A stretch of 64,000 nt of DNA from Hirudo medicinalis. Taxonomy: Eukaryota > Annelida > Clitellata > Hirudinida > Hirudinidae. The notes under the pieces were generated by a model that did no database searches, was not told where the DNA came from, and worked only from the letters and a program-made list of their open reading frames with translations. Shown here one piece after another: positions 40,642 to 52,299 of the stretch. The first letter of the stretch is position 1, and every line of letters begins with the position of its first letter. Made by a program: the position numbers and the translations under genes. The stretch spans positions 1-64,000 of the forward strand of contig MPNW01000543.1 in assembly GCA_011800805.1 (NCBI GenBank), read 5' to 3'.

Positions 40642-43600
40642 TTGATAGGCTTCTATTTGGTATCAAGATGTATCATTCAGTGATCAGAAATCGATGATGA
40701 TGATGATGATGATGACGATGTCGGCGATGACGATGATGTTGAGTTAGGATTTGATTTCCAGGCATTGTGACTTCTTTATTCAGTCGATTTGGTATCTGTA
40801 GGTTTGTTATTTTGAGTTAAGGTGCATGGTGGATGGATGCTTGAATGAGTGAATGAATGAAGATTAAGACCTTATTATCTGAAGGGTTCTTGGATCCAAA
40901 TGACAGTTTGACAGTAACTTAAGAGACTGTTTTTAATTTTTTTTTTTTTTGTTAAATTAAAGATTTACAAAAATCGTAACTATTCTCCTTCTCCAAATCT
41001 GTCTACTTGCTCAAAAGTTCATCATGCTTGGCCTGCAAGATTTTAGTGTTTTGGCTCTAGGAAAGTTTCTTGAATTTTAAGGTTCTGTTGCATATTGCAA
41101 CTTCTCTGATCATTTGATTAGTTTCTAAAACAGGTAATTAATTAGCGGATAATTATTTGAGATAAACATGTCAGGTAATTTGGCATCTTCTGTTGTAGGA
41201 AGTAAAATCTTAGCATTTCCTTGGTTGGTTTAAAAACAGGTTTAATGGTTTTATTTGGCTGCCTATCTTAGTTTTACTGGGAGGTACTTACGTAATTATG
41301 CGAAACAACTGTGCAGTGATGTCGTTAGAGAGAACTTTCCTATGTGAGAATCTAAATGTTCCAGGAATTAGTTTATAATTGTTAAAATTAAGAGGACTGA
41401 CAAAGCTCCTGGTTAGATTTGTGTAAATATAATTCTAAAATGAAATAAAAGAAACGGAACGAGAAAATTTGATTCATTGGTGGGAATTTATGAAATGAAG
41501 GTAGAGGTAGAATAAATAACTTATTATTATTATTATTAATATTTTTATTATTATTATTAATATTATTACAGCGTAAAGTGATGTGTTTGATACTAATGTT
41601 TCATGTAAAATATGTTAATCACAATTGAATGTGCAATCAATATTAGTTCTCCTTAATTGTTCTACATACTGATGCCAGCACAACCAACCATGCAATCCTC
41701 TTGTTAAACAGTTACACACGCGTGTCTCTTTCACAATTACACTCACTAGTAACGCAGTTAATCAATTAAGTTGTGTAACTTTTTCTGACAACCTCTGAGG
41801 CTCAAAAGTTCAAAGGTATTGACATCGATTGGCGCCCTGCTGCGAATTCGCCTGTTTGTTCTTAACTTTAGTTCTCTAATTAATTACCTTACTGCAATAT
41901 TGATAATATTAACCAGCTATTTATTAATTTTAATAACTCACAACAAATCAAAGAGTGTTTGGCGATCTTTTATGAAGATCTCTTTTGTAGTCGTGCAACC
42001 AGTAAAATGAGAGACAAATTGCAATAAATTTGCAAACAAGTCAAACAGAATGCCTAATAAACAACGAGTTAAAGTTTCGTAACGCTTGAGTTTTGCATTT
42101 CAAGAGTTTATTACATCTTTCTTTGTGACTGGATTCGCATTTCACATCCTGCTGTGTGACTGTAATCATTTCCTTAGGCAAATAAGGGGCCTTCTAACAC
42201 TTGACTTTATTGGTTGTGCTTGTTGCGTTAGTTCTCTGTGAGATCGAATTGTGTCGTTGTGTGGCTCATTTGAGTCGAGAGTGATAAGTCTTTCATAAAA
42301 TTGTTTTGTGTTTGTTCGTTGTCTTGGGGTTACATATCGAGATAAAAATAGCCAGTATATCATACCATTTACTTGTCCTTAGATGTTTATAATTATATTA
42401 TATTATTATTATTATTCAAATTTTAAAAGTTTAGTTTGAAATCTTTGTCTTGGTCACTGCCAGAATGTTTAATCGCAATACTTCACATGTTTTGTTTTGT
42501 TTTTATGCTTTCATTCCAATAACCGATTTGACAACCGATGAATAATTGAAATCCTGACAATGTAACCCGCTATTATGGACAAATCAAATATAAAGCGATA
42601 AAGTAGAGATTATGTGAGTGTAATCCATTAAAAATGTTCCACGTGTAATTCTTGTAAACGTTCGTTAAGTGCACAACTATTAACAACAACAACATCTCAC
42701 GATCATTTAAATGCCGAAGAATACGAGGCTCTCAATGCAAGAGACCAATTGATATCCAACCGACTGAAGCTTTTGTTCGGACAATCTGTGGGTCCCTCAT
42801 CTATCTAGTTATCCAGTAGTGGAATGCATGCCATCCAACCGTGAATTGATTCCACTTTAAGACTGCCAATTCGGCACTAATTCATACTTAAGCATCAGAT
42901 TACCCACTATTCAGATGCTGGCAGTTTCTTTTGTTGTTCATTTTTGGTTGATTGTGTGTTGTTAGAAGACTCGTTACAAGATCCTGTTGTGCAACATTTA
43001 CAACGACTCAGACGTAACGAACAAGCAAAAAAATAAATGTTGAATCATTTCTTGGACGATTTATTTCAAACGTGGGTGAAAAATGATGTAATTAATTAAC
43101 GCTTTAGTAATAATTATTTGTTTAGAGATCATTAAAATTTTAAATCACTTTCACGACAATTAACAACAAGCCGATATCGATGATAAATAATTATTATGAA
43201 ATTTAATCACTTTCAATCAAAAACTATTTAAACTGTTAAGACATTTGTTTGATTCCATTTGTTCCTAACCCAATCTAGTTGTTAAAATTGGTTCAAAAGT
43301 CTGTTCCATTGAAACATTGTTCTTTCCATTCTTCCAGAGAACACTCTATGGTATGCTGGAGTCCTTACCTTAATTTTCAATCCACTTAACCACCAAGACA
43401 GTGGAAAGATCAACGAAACCACTTGAAATTTCCATCGAGCCGGAATGAAATGAGGGTCATTTGTTGTCGAGTGCTTTTCAAACGCCTGGAGGCATTCTTA
43501 ACAAGACATGGGCATCTAATACTTGTCAATACTGAGAATCCCATTAGAACAGCAGCGTTGGACACGCGCATACCAGCTTTATCATTCATTCCTTTCGCGA

Positions 43601-43953
43601 TAGTTAATAATTCACAATTTCTTTACTTCGAGTTGTAAGAAAAAATTCTAATTATTTTCTTTAGAGTTCAGAAAGGGCCTGCTTAAGGTCCAAATAGCGT
43701 TGCATGTATATTGCATAAAAACCATTAAGCAAATACGTGTTACGCAAACCTTCAAACACTCTAGCGGCGCTTACAAGCAAATTGACCATTATCTTGTCGA
43801 TGAGATAATATCATTATCGGCCGAAGAAAGACTTTCGTTACGCAACAGTGACTTATTCTAAGAGGTCGGCGCGACGCCATACTTGCATATAAATGGCATT
43901 GGTTCTCGCGGGGTCACCAAGTCATTTAGGTCGTCTTGAGGAGGTGAATAAAC
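40642..43953. other. Intergenic between KDM1A and the TALE homeobox gene
   Basis: The first 800 bases are probably KDM1A 3' UTR and contain GAT-type repeats at 40689-40740. The rest is AT-rich with only short unsupported frames. The last 100 bases hold a TATAAA (43888-43893), 61 bases before the homeobox start codon, in a GC-richer context. Confidence 0.5.
43888..43893 (+). promoter_or_regulatory. TATA box of the TALE homeobox gene
   Basis: TATAAA 61 bases upstream of the ATG at 43954, in a locally GC-rich stretch. Initiation about 30 bases downstream, near 43915-43920, would leave a short 5' leader of about 35 bases. Position and context support it; there is no transcript evidence. Confidence 0.45.
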
Positions 43954-44909
43954 ATGCCTGTCGCTACCGAAATTCATGTTCCTTTGTATACTGGTGAGTG
44001 CTTTGCTTTTTAAATAATTCATTAGTTATTAACTCTGATGTAGTTATTAGAATAAATAAATTCGCATTGGTGAAGTGATTTTCATTAAAAGTTGTAGTAA
44101 TGAATATTATTTTGATTATTCTACATCCAAAATTCTCTAAGCATGTTGATTTTGTGATTCTCTAAACATGTTGTTCCTGTGGTTGCCTCTGCATTTGCTT
44201 CGTATGGTTAATGCTATGTAAATGGTCACTGCTAACGAATCCTTAATATGAGTTTGATTTTTCAGAATTTACAACTTCACTAAAGAAAACACCAACGAAA
44301 GCTCCGCTGGAAAAGTGGCTCTTTTCTCATAAACACGATCCTTATCCTTCGAAAGACGAAAAAATCCAACTCTCGTTAGAATCGAACATGAGTGTCACTC
44401 AAGTCTGCAACTGGTTTGCAAATTCTAGAAGAAAGTTGAAAGAATCACAAGATGGAGTGACGAAGGATCAAGAAGAAGGGGAAAAGGAAACCGTTAACAA
44501 AAGAAAGCGCAAAAAGAAAGATGATGATATTAAAGAGCCATCGTCTCCTAAAACTCAGAAAACAAATCAATCGACAACTTTTATCGATTATTTACAAATG
44601 ATGCCACATCAAGTACATCCAAACCCGTACCTGTACCCTTATTTTCATGTCGATCCTCTCTCCATGACCTCAATGAATCCTTACCTACAGAGGATAACCA
44701 TGCCTAGGCACGACGGTATCGAATCTCTGCCCGCTACTCCTCCAAAGACCCCCACTTCAGGGCGTTCAACCGCAACTTCAATAAAATGTGAGCAGTCGTC
44801 AGAATCGCCAGACTCGCCATCTCGACTTTCTCCAAGCTCTGCACGGAGCTCAACGCCGAAGTCTTCCAACAGATTTAAAATCTGGTCAATAGAAGACATA
44901 TTAAAATAA
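43954..44909 (+). CDS. TALE-class homeobox transcription factor, IRX/MKX-like
   Basis: DNA-binding nuclear factor of 227 residues in two exons (43954-43993 and 44266-44909; phase 1 join through a GTGAGT donor and a TTCAG acceptor). The homeodomain spans about residues 20-75. It has the three-residue loop extension with PYP (39-41) and the recognition helix QVCNWFANSRRKLK. Alanine at homeodomain position 50 (WFAN) groups it with Iroquois and Mohawk rather than Pbx, Meis or TGIF. The homeodomain sits almost at the N-terminus, followed by a basic KR-rich tract, a proline/serine-rich region with a sumoylation-like IKCE, and the C-terminal FKIWSIEDILK. WSIEDIL resembles the Groucho-binding eh1 motif with W in place of F. 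Divergent small TALE genes of this kind (spiralian TALE, SPILE) are known in lophotrochozoans; membership is inference. The gene appears intact. Confidence 0.88.
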
Positions 44910-45129
44910 ATGTAAATATCTGTAGATAATTTTAATTTTTTATATTTAATAATTTTGTTTTAAAATACAAAAGCTGAAACACAACTTTCGTACTTCTTGT
45001 GAACCTCGGTGTTTACGTAGGATTCGCTTAGTGAGATGTTCACTAGGTGATTTTCAGACTCTTTGATGATTTATTATCTCGATTGACTTTAGGCAATTAT
45101 CATAAATTTATCAAATATTAACGATCGAC

Positions 45130-48100
45130 ATGGACATAGAAAGAAGTTCGTGGACTGACGATTACGAACTCCATCGAGACATTTTCCTTGGAAATATCAA
45201 ACAAGTGTCCAAATTATTGTGGAAACACGATGTCAACGCTCAGGATGTTCACGGTAAATTTGTGAATGAACAAATGAATAATCCGAGACGGCTTGTTATC
45301 GATAGGGATGCCAGGTTTTGATTGTCAATGAGATGTGTATCTCATTTTTGGCTAATTGTTTAGATAATGATAAGGCCTAATGCTAATTAGCATTTGTTTG
45401 AAGTCAATTTGTAAAGATATCTGCTCAACAGTAATTTATTTAAATTAAACTTTGAAGCAAACAAATTGGGATTTTACACTTGATACTTCAGCATTAAGAT
45501 GTTCAAACTGGGTCATTACATGTTGTGTCATCCTAATGTTATGATTAAAAGCTTTTAAGATTGAGCTTTGATGACTTCATGTTGTCATCTTGAAATGGAA
45601 ACTTAATGTTTTTATAACCTGGAAATTAAAAATTTTAAGGATTTCCAATTTTTATTTACTTTAGATTTTATTAGAACGTTGGAGCATTAATCAGAATATC
45701 ACTTACTGTTACGTCATCATTTCTAGAAATAATACATTTATTACGTCTCTGACAGGTAACACGCCCCTGCACTTGGCCGTCATGTTGGGGAACCACGGTA
45801 ACCTATTATCTTGTTCTTGTGCAATCCCCTCCCTCTGTGACCTATTTATTCAAATTACTCAAATTAGTTATCAGCATGGCTAGAACTAGTTATGTGTTGT
45901 GTAATGACTAGGACTACCCCACTGGTTGTGTAATTAACGAAACCAACGGCTGGTTACGTAACATCCCTCGGGCACATAAAGCTTTAATGTTTGAGATGAC
46001 GTTTTGGTTGGACCACGATGAAATGTTGTTCAATTTATTGCATGTGTTTGTCATTTAAGTTATGCAAGTGTCAGTCACCTGCCAATTGTTTGATTGTTTT
46101 TATCGACAATGTTTAAGAGTGATTTTAAAAGCTCAGCCATCAAATTAACAGAAATTTTAAAGGAAATATTTCAAAACAGCAGGATGTTTTAATTAAGTTT
46201 AAATAATAACATTTTAATTAATTTTAAGTAACACTTTATGGTGTAGTCCTAAGTCCTTCAAGCAGATTTTGTCGTTTCATTTTTCAAGCCAAATGTCTAA
46301 ATAGGAGAAAATTCACTTCCAAAGCACGGCTAATTTGAATTTTCATGCAAAGTGAAACGAAACGTTTCGAATCCAGAAATCGGTCGGAATTAAATTCACG
46401 AAACAGAACCGACAGTCTCAGTTGAAATGTTTGAAAACTTTAAATCCTTTTGGTTCTGAAAGCAACATCTAGCATAGTAATAGAAAGATGATTATTCAAA
46501 TGAGGCAACACTGTGAGATTTACTGAGATTACAATAATATTTTATATTAGATGTCCCAACTGTCAGTTCCAAGTTTGAGTTGAAGTGCAAGCAGGACTAA
46601 AACACCTCGACTAAAGGAAGTGCTTAAAGGAAGGACATGCTTCTGTCATAATAGATTATCACCAATTTGACATTTGTGTGTTTACCATAATATATTTATA
46701 ATGATTTATATCTTTATTCATTTCACTTGTTTGCATTTTGTGACACACTTAAATAATTTTATGTATGGTATGTTTGGACATGTTCATTGTAATCATAATC
46801 ATCATCATCATCATGACCACCACCATCATCATGCACTTCAGAATGTGTCCTTCTCCTCCTGTCACATGGAGCCAAGGTAAAGGCCAAAAACCTCCACGGC
46901 TGGACACCTCTGGCAGAAGCAATAAGCTACGGCGATAAGAGAACAGGTGTGGTGGCCGTTTATCGGTCGGTTTTAATTGATTTATTAATTTATTTACTAA
47001 CCGGTTGATATTAACCTGCAGTGGAGGCTCTGTTAGTGAAGCTCAGAGAGCAAGTGCAGGAGGAGAGGAAGAAACGGATTCCGGAGCTTTCCCAGAAGTT
47101 CCGATCCTTGGAGGACTTCCAGTTCACCCTCTGCTGGAACTTCCACAGTTGGGGTGGGTGAGGAGAATCGGTTTGGGGTCGTCGGGGAGATGACGGGTCA
47201 TGTTGATGCTCACGACTTGGCATTTGTTGTGATCAGACATTAATAGTATTGATTTGGTATTGTTTGCTTTGCCTCAAAAACTCAGCCATCAAATTATCAG
47301 ACATTTTAAATGAAATATTTTTCTATAGCGTTCTTCCTAACGTTCTTTTTCTTGTTCTTCTTGTTCCTCTTCTTCTTCTTATTCTTATTATTCTTATTGA
47401 TGTTATTGTTATTATATAATATTGTTGTAACTGTTGATGTTGTTGTTATCATTATTATTATTATTATTAATCTCTCATTTTTCTTCCTTCAATCAAGTTC
47501 CATTCCTGTCTCGTCTCCTCCCTGCAGACACCTGCAAAATCTACAAGAAAGGAACAAAACTCAGGTGGATTCACTTAAAATAAATTTTAATCACCTGCTA
47601 ATTTGTTTGGATTTTCATCTTTATTTCAGTTCTTAGGTTATTCATAATTTCTTACCTTCCTATAATAAGTAAATATAATATATTGAGTCAATGCATTCAA
47701 ACAATGAAGATTGTCACTTCAACAATGTTATTTCTTCATCACAACTTTACTTGAAACATTAAGTGAAACTTAGCTTTCATCATTCAGTCTGAACCAGCAT
47801 CTTACAATTTTTCTGTAAATTTCCATTTCCATGTTCTCGTACGATTCCTCGCTTCCAGGCTGGATTCGACCTTGTTGGACTTCCGTGACTCCATGTGGGA
47901 CACAGGAGACGTTAGTTTCGTGTTTGACGTCTCAAAAGAGGAGCCCATGGTCATGCTGGACAACCAGAGGAAGCAGTACCAAATCATCAGGACCAATGTG
48001 AGTGGCAACAACAATAATGATTGTGATTTTAATGAAGGTTTTTTATTTATTTATTTATTTATTTATTATCGACTTCAGTCAAAGGGTCGTTCGACCTCTT

Positions 48101-50357
48101 ACTTGACCAAGTGAACTTAAGAAAACAAAAATGCACACATTTGAGCGAGTGCATCAACGGCAGCAAAAAAACTAAACTAAGCCCCCCGCAGCTCAAAAAT
48201 AAAACGAAATACGGTCGTTTTTGGACAAAAACAATTTTAGTGATGTTGGTCAAAACGATAGTGATGGTGGTGGTGATGATGATGATGGTTATAGTCGCAT
48301 CATTCGAGAGAGACGAACGAAGCAGAACAAGAAGCAGACTTCCTCATGAGGAGGAGCATCATTTCTGCCTCACTCAACTCCAGCAACATCACCTTCTCCA
48401 GGACCAAGACTGGCCTCCTTTCCTCCACCAATAAGAAGGTTTGATGACCCTCATGGCCTATTTCTTTGCCTTGCTATTAGTTGAAGGATTATCATGCGAA
48501 CGTTTATCTACTTGGATTCAGTTTTTGTTGTTGTTGTTCAAATTAATTGTGTTGTGTGATGGATGCCTGGTGCTTAGTGAAAATGAGTGTTTAAGGCTCA
48601 TTTTATCGAGTGGGTCGATCTGATGGTGGACTTTATTCTGAACAGGAAGTCGTCGGCAGGTTCAAGGCGGACACCTACACTGTGAACAACTTGACACTTC
48701 AACAAAGAAAAAGGTTTGCTCTTGCAAAATGTTGAGAATTACAACGATGGCGACGACGACGATGACGACGATACGAATAATTCTCGAACAAAGCTGCAAC
48801 CTCTGCATCACGTTTTGATTCATAAACACTAGCTTAAGAGGGCTTGTTTTGAAAATAATGGCTAAGTAAACATTGGTCATTCGATGAATTGAGTTTAATC
48901 GAGTAAAACGTTAAACGGATGCTTCAGGAAGGAGCATCTTCCTGTTGAACTTCAAGAAAGCAGCAAGAATTTCTTCAAAAACCTCAACTTTGGAAATTTT
49001 CCGGTAAGTTTTAATTGGAATGAATAATTGTTTTGAATTAATTACTTTAGTGCAAACAATTTAGCAAAAGTAACTCCTGTCATTTATGTAATGTTTAATC
49101 TCTCAACCAGCAAGTTTCATCAGCATCAACACATCAAAGCCTTCATCTAAATCATCAATCATCTCTTCGGATCTTCCGTCATAAAAATAACTTCGAATGT
49201 GTTTTGTCTGAGATGTTGCGCTGTTGTGCTGTCTGCTAAAAATGCCCAAAAGTCTTTTTTAAATGTAAAAGATTAGTCAAACAACATCTTTGTTTTGTCA
49301 GTTTGTCGTTTCTTATTTCGCTTTCCTCTCATTGGATGACAGGATTTGGAGTTGAAATCCCTCCCTGCACCTCCGTCCAATGGCTCGAGTTGGAGCCAGT
49401 ACATCAACACCCCTCCGGGCCAATACAAGCATCTCGGCAGGCCGATGAACCTTAAGGAATCTTCTAAAACTTACAAGGCCTTCGTCTCAATGGTTTGCAA
49501 ATCGAATGGCGTTGGATTTATTGCGAATTATTGCTTCAAATAACTTTTAATTGTTTAAATTAGTTAATTAGTTTAATTGTTTTAATTTTTGTTTTATTTA
49601 TTGATTAAATAGATTTAACAATGTAATTTATTTAAAGAATGATGTTTTTGTGATAATTACCGAGGTTTTATTAATCGAAGTTGTAACTGAGAATGTTCAA
49701 CTACTGCATTTATTGACTGGATATATTTCCAACAAATTCTTTTCCAGAGTCCTGACTTCCCCCTGTCAATAAAAGCGTGAGTCAGAATTGTTGTTGTTAT
49801 TGTTGTTGTTGCTGTTGTTGTTGTTATTGCATACATTCGAAGCATGCGATCTATTGTGAATCATTGGTTCACATTTGCTCCAATATCATTTTATGAATCT
49901 TTTTTTTTTCTATCACAGTTAATGACTTATTTGTAACCAGTGCAAACCTGATTTATGCAATGTTCGTGGTTCTTTCACATAAACATGGCACAAATGATCA
50001 ATATGTCATGTCATTGATGTCGTCTTAAATCCATTGGTCATTCGATTGACCTGTCACACATGTGCAGAGTCATGGATCTGCTGGAACTCATGGCACCAAT
50101 GATGCACTTTGCCAAACTGAGAGAGTTCCTGGACACGAAGCTACCTCCAGGTTTTCCGGTCAAAATAGGTCAGTTCGCGATGGTTCAAAGAGTGCACATG
50201 TGTTTTTATGCATTCGTGACGTTCCTTTCTAGAGATCCCAATCATGCCGACGATCACGGCCACTGCTATGTTCACCGAGTTCGAGTGGAGGAACGAGATC
50301 CCGGACGAGACCTTCCAGATCCCGCCCTCCTACTCGGAGGCTCCCAGTGAATTTTGA
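45130..50357 (+). CDS. ANKRD13C: Ankyrin repeat domain-containing protein 13C
   Basis: Member of the ANKRD13 family; ANKRD13C is an ER-associated regulator of receptor biogenesis and trafficking. Thirteen exons: 45130-45253, 45756-45797, 46842-46946, 47022-47153, 47498-47564, 47859-47997, 48295-48438, 48646-48713, 48928-49003, 49343-49492, 49748-49776, 50068-50168 and 50233-50357. They give 433 residues with all phases consistent. The N-terminus has two to three ankyrin repeats (GNTPLHLAVMLGNH, then GWTPLAEAISYGDK). The GPCR-chaperone domain follows, with FHSWVPFLSRLLPADTCKIY, NITFSRTKTG, LREFLDTKLPPGFPVKIEIP and TATAMFTEFEWR. The absence of C-terminal ubiquitin-interacting motifs fits the C paralogue rather than A, B or D. 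The N-terminus is shorter than the human form. A TTTAG 3' splice site ends 37 bases before the ATG, so a 5' leader exon is likely. Confidence 0.93.
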
Positions 50358-52299
50358 CAGTGGATGGTCTTCAGGATCATTCACCATCCACTATTTGGGA
50401 ATAGCCAATGAGAAGCCATCTTTATCTTTGTTCCTGCCACTTCATGATTGGTTGGGTGCTTCTTGCAGGCAGTTTCTATAGGCTGTTTAATGTTATTATG
50501 TCGATCTTTTTATTTTATTTCCCGAGTGTTTTACAGTGTTTTTTTTTTAATTTGAACTTTTTTTTGTAACGATTGTTTCTCTGGCTTTTCTGCTTTCAAA
50601 CTTGGGTTGTATCAAATTTTGTAAATCTCTCGAAGTTGGGTTTGAGTTTCGAGACCGTGATGCGATGACGTGATGATGTGATGACATGATGATGTGATGA
50701 TGCGATGATGTGATGACAGTGCCGAGCTGCAAGTGCACCTTTCACGGGTAGCTGCAATTTCATTCTCGCTTTTGAAGCGCTTTATACCTTAGGAAGGCTT
50801 TTGATTTCTTTTTTTTTTATCATTTACACAAACTTTCCATCATCTGTATGGAGCATGACATTCGTCCACTAATATTTTATCTGATCTTTGCAATGAGTTG
50901 CTTTTTGCACTGCGGCTGCTCCTTCCGATGGTTTGCAGGTTGTGGATTATATCAACCACTTGTTAAACCAGATTATATCAACCAGATTATACCACTGTAG
51001 ATTATATCAATCACTTCTTAAACCAGTGTCTATCACTATATGAATAATAAGTCAATGAATCTGCTTTTACACTAAATCTAATTCTTCTGACTAACATTCC
51101 ATTAAATTTCTCTTATGACTCACCTTCATTTCTATTGTCAGCTGTGACTGTGTTCAAATGTTTACTTATTGGAAACTTTCCTTGGCAAAAGTTGTTTATT
51201 AATTATACTGAGTAAGTGGGTTCTCTTATTTCTTGTTTCTGCTTTAAAACAGCATAGAATTGGGAGAATCTTTGTGGAACTCCATCATCACTACATTAAC
51301 ATTCAACTTAATTTAATGGATGCTTACATGGGCGTCTGCTCCTTCCCTCCAACCAACTGCTCTTCATCAAGATACAACAATACCACTGCAGTGCCGATAC
51401 CCTAGTCGCAATTAAAAAAGAACTTGGCACAAAATGGCCCTCAGATACGCAAATATCAAATTAGCAAAGACAACACAATTAACAAAACCAACAAATTAAT
51501 TTTTGACCATAGAATCGATCAAAATAATTGACATGGTGTCAAAGCTTAAAAGTACAGCATCTAGGGGATTACTTTTGTGACTTCTCTGATAGCCAAGCAA
51601 TTAAAACAAGTAGAAATTGATGTATTAATTTTGTTTATGATCATTTATTCAGAAGGAAACATCATAACTCAAAACAAAGCCATGGTGTAATCAATTAAGT
51701 TTCACCTAGCATGGATGTTGGTACTTAAGTTAAATTGTGCTTGTAGACTTTTGTAATTCTGCGAGAACAAATAGAACAAATTACTTATTTACTATCAATG
51801 GTTTATTTAATAAATAACTTAGCAGATGAATAGGAATACTGGAAATTGTGGGATTGTATGATCTTGGATGATATAGCTTTATTTATAAATTTTGTTTACT
51901 TTATTAAGTAAAAATAGTTACTGAATTATTGAATTAATGCCTTTACTCCCGCGTTACAAAAGTATGTTCGAGAAATTGCGAGCAGCTGACACTGTGAATG
52001 TGGCGCTATATAAACGAACTACAATTACAATTTTTAGCGATTTCCCGTTTTGCCCCGGTATACCGTTTTACACCACTTTCCCCTACTACCGCTTTTAGAA
52101 ATTTCATGTTGAGATGACACCTTTTTAAACTAAATAGATCTTTAGTAAACTAAATAGTCTTTTACGATTTTTAGCAAAAATTCATCGATTTATGATATGT
52201 GAAAACAATTATTTTACAGAAAAGTCAAAACCTTAATATAATGTAATAAAAATGTTAAATCGGTGCGACGTCAGATTTACTGTCTTTTAGGGGTTTGTG
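50358..52299. other. Intergenic between ANKRD13C and the unknown 13-exon gene
   Basis: Likely ANKRD13C 3' UTR at first, with a GATGATGTGATGAC microsatellite at about 50664-50718, then AT-rich DNA. The inverted copy of the TTTATATAGCGCCA motif lies at 52001-52014. A TCTTTTAG 3' splice site ends at 52290, just ahead of the next gene's first recognised exon, so an upstream leader exon may lie in this interval. I could not locate it. Confidence 0.45.
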
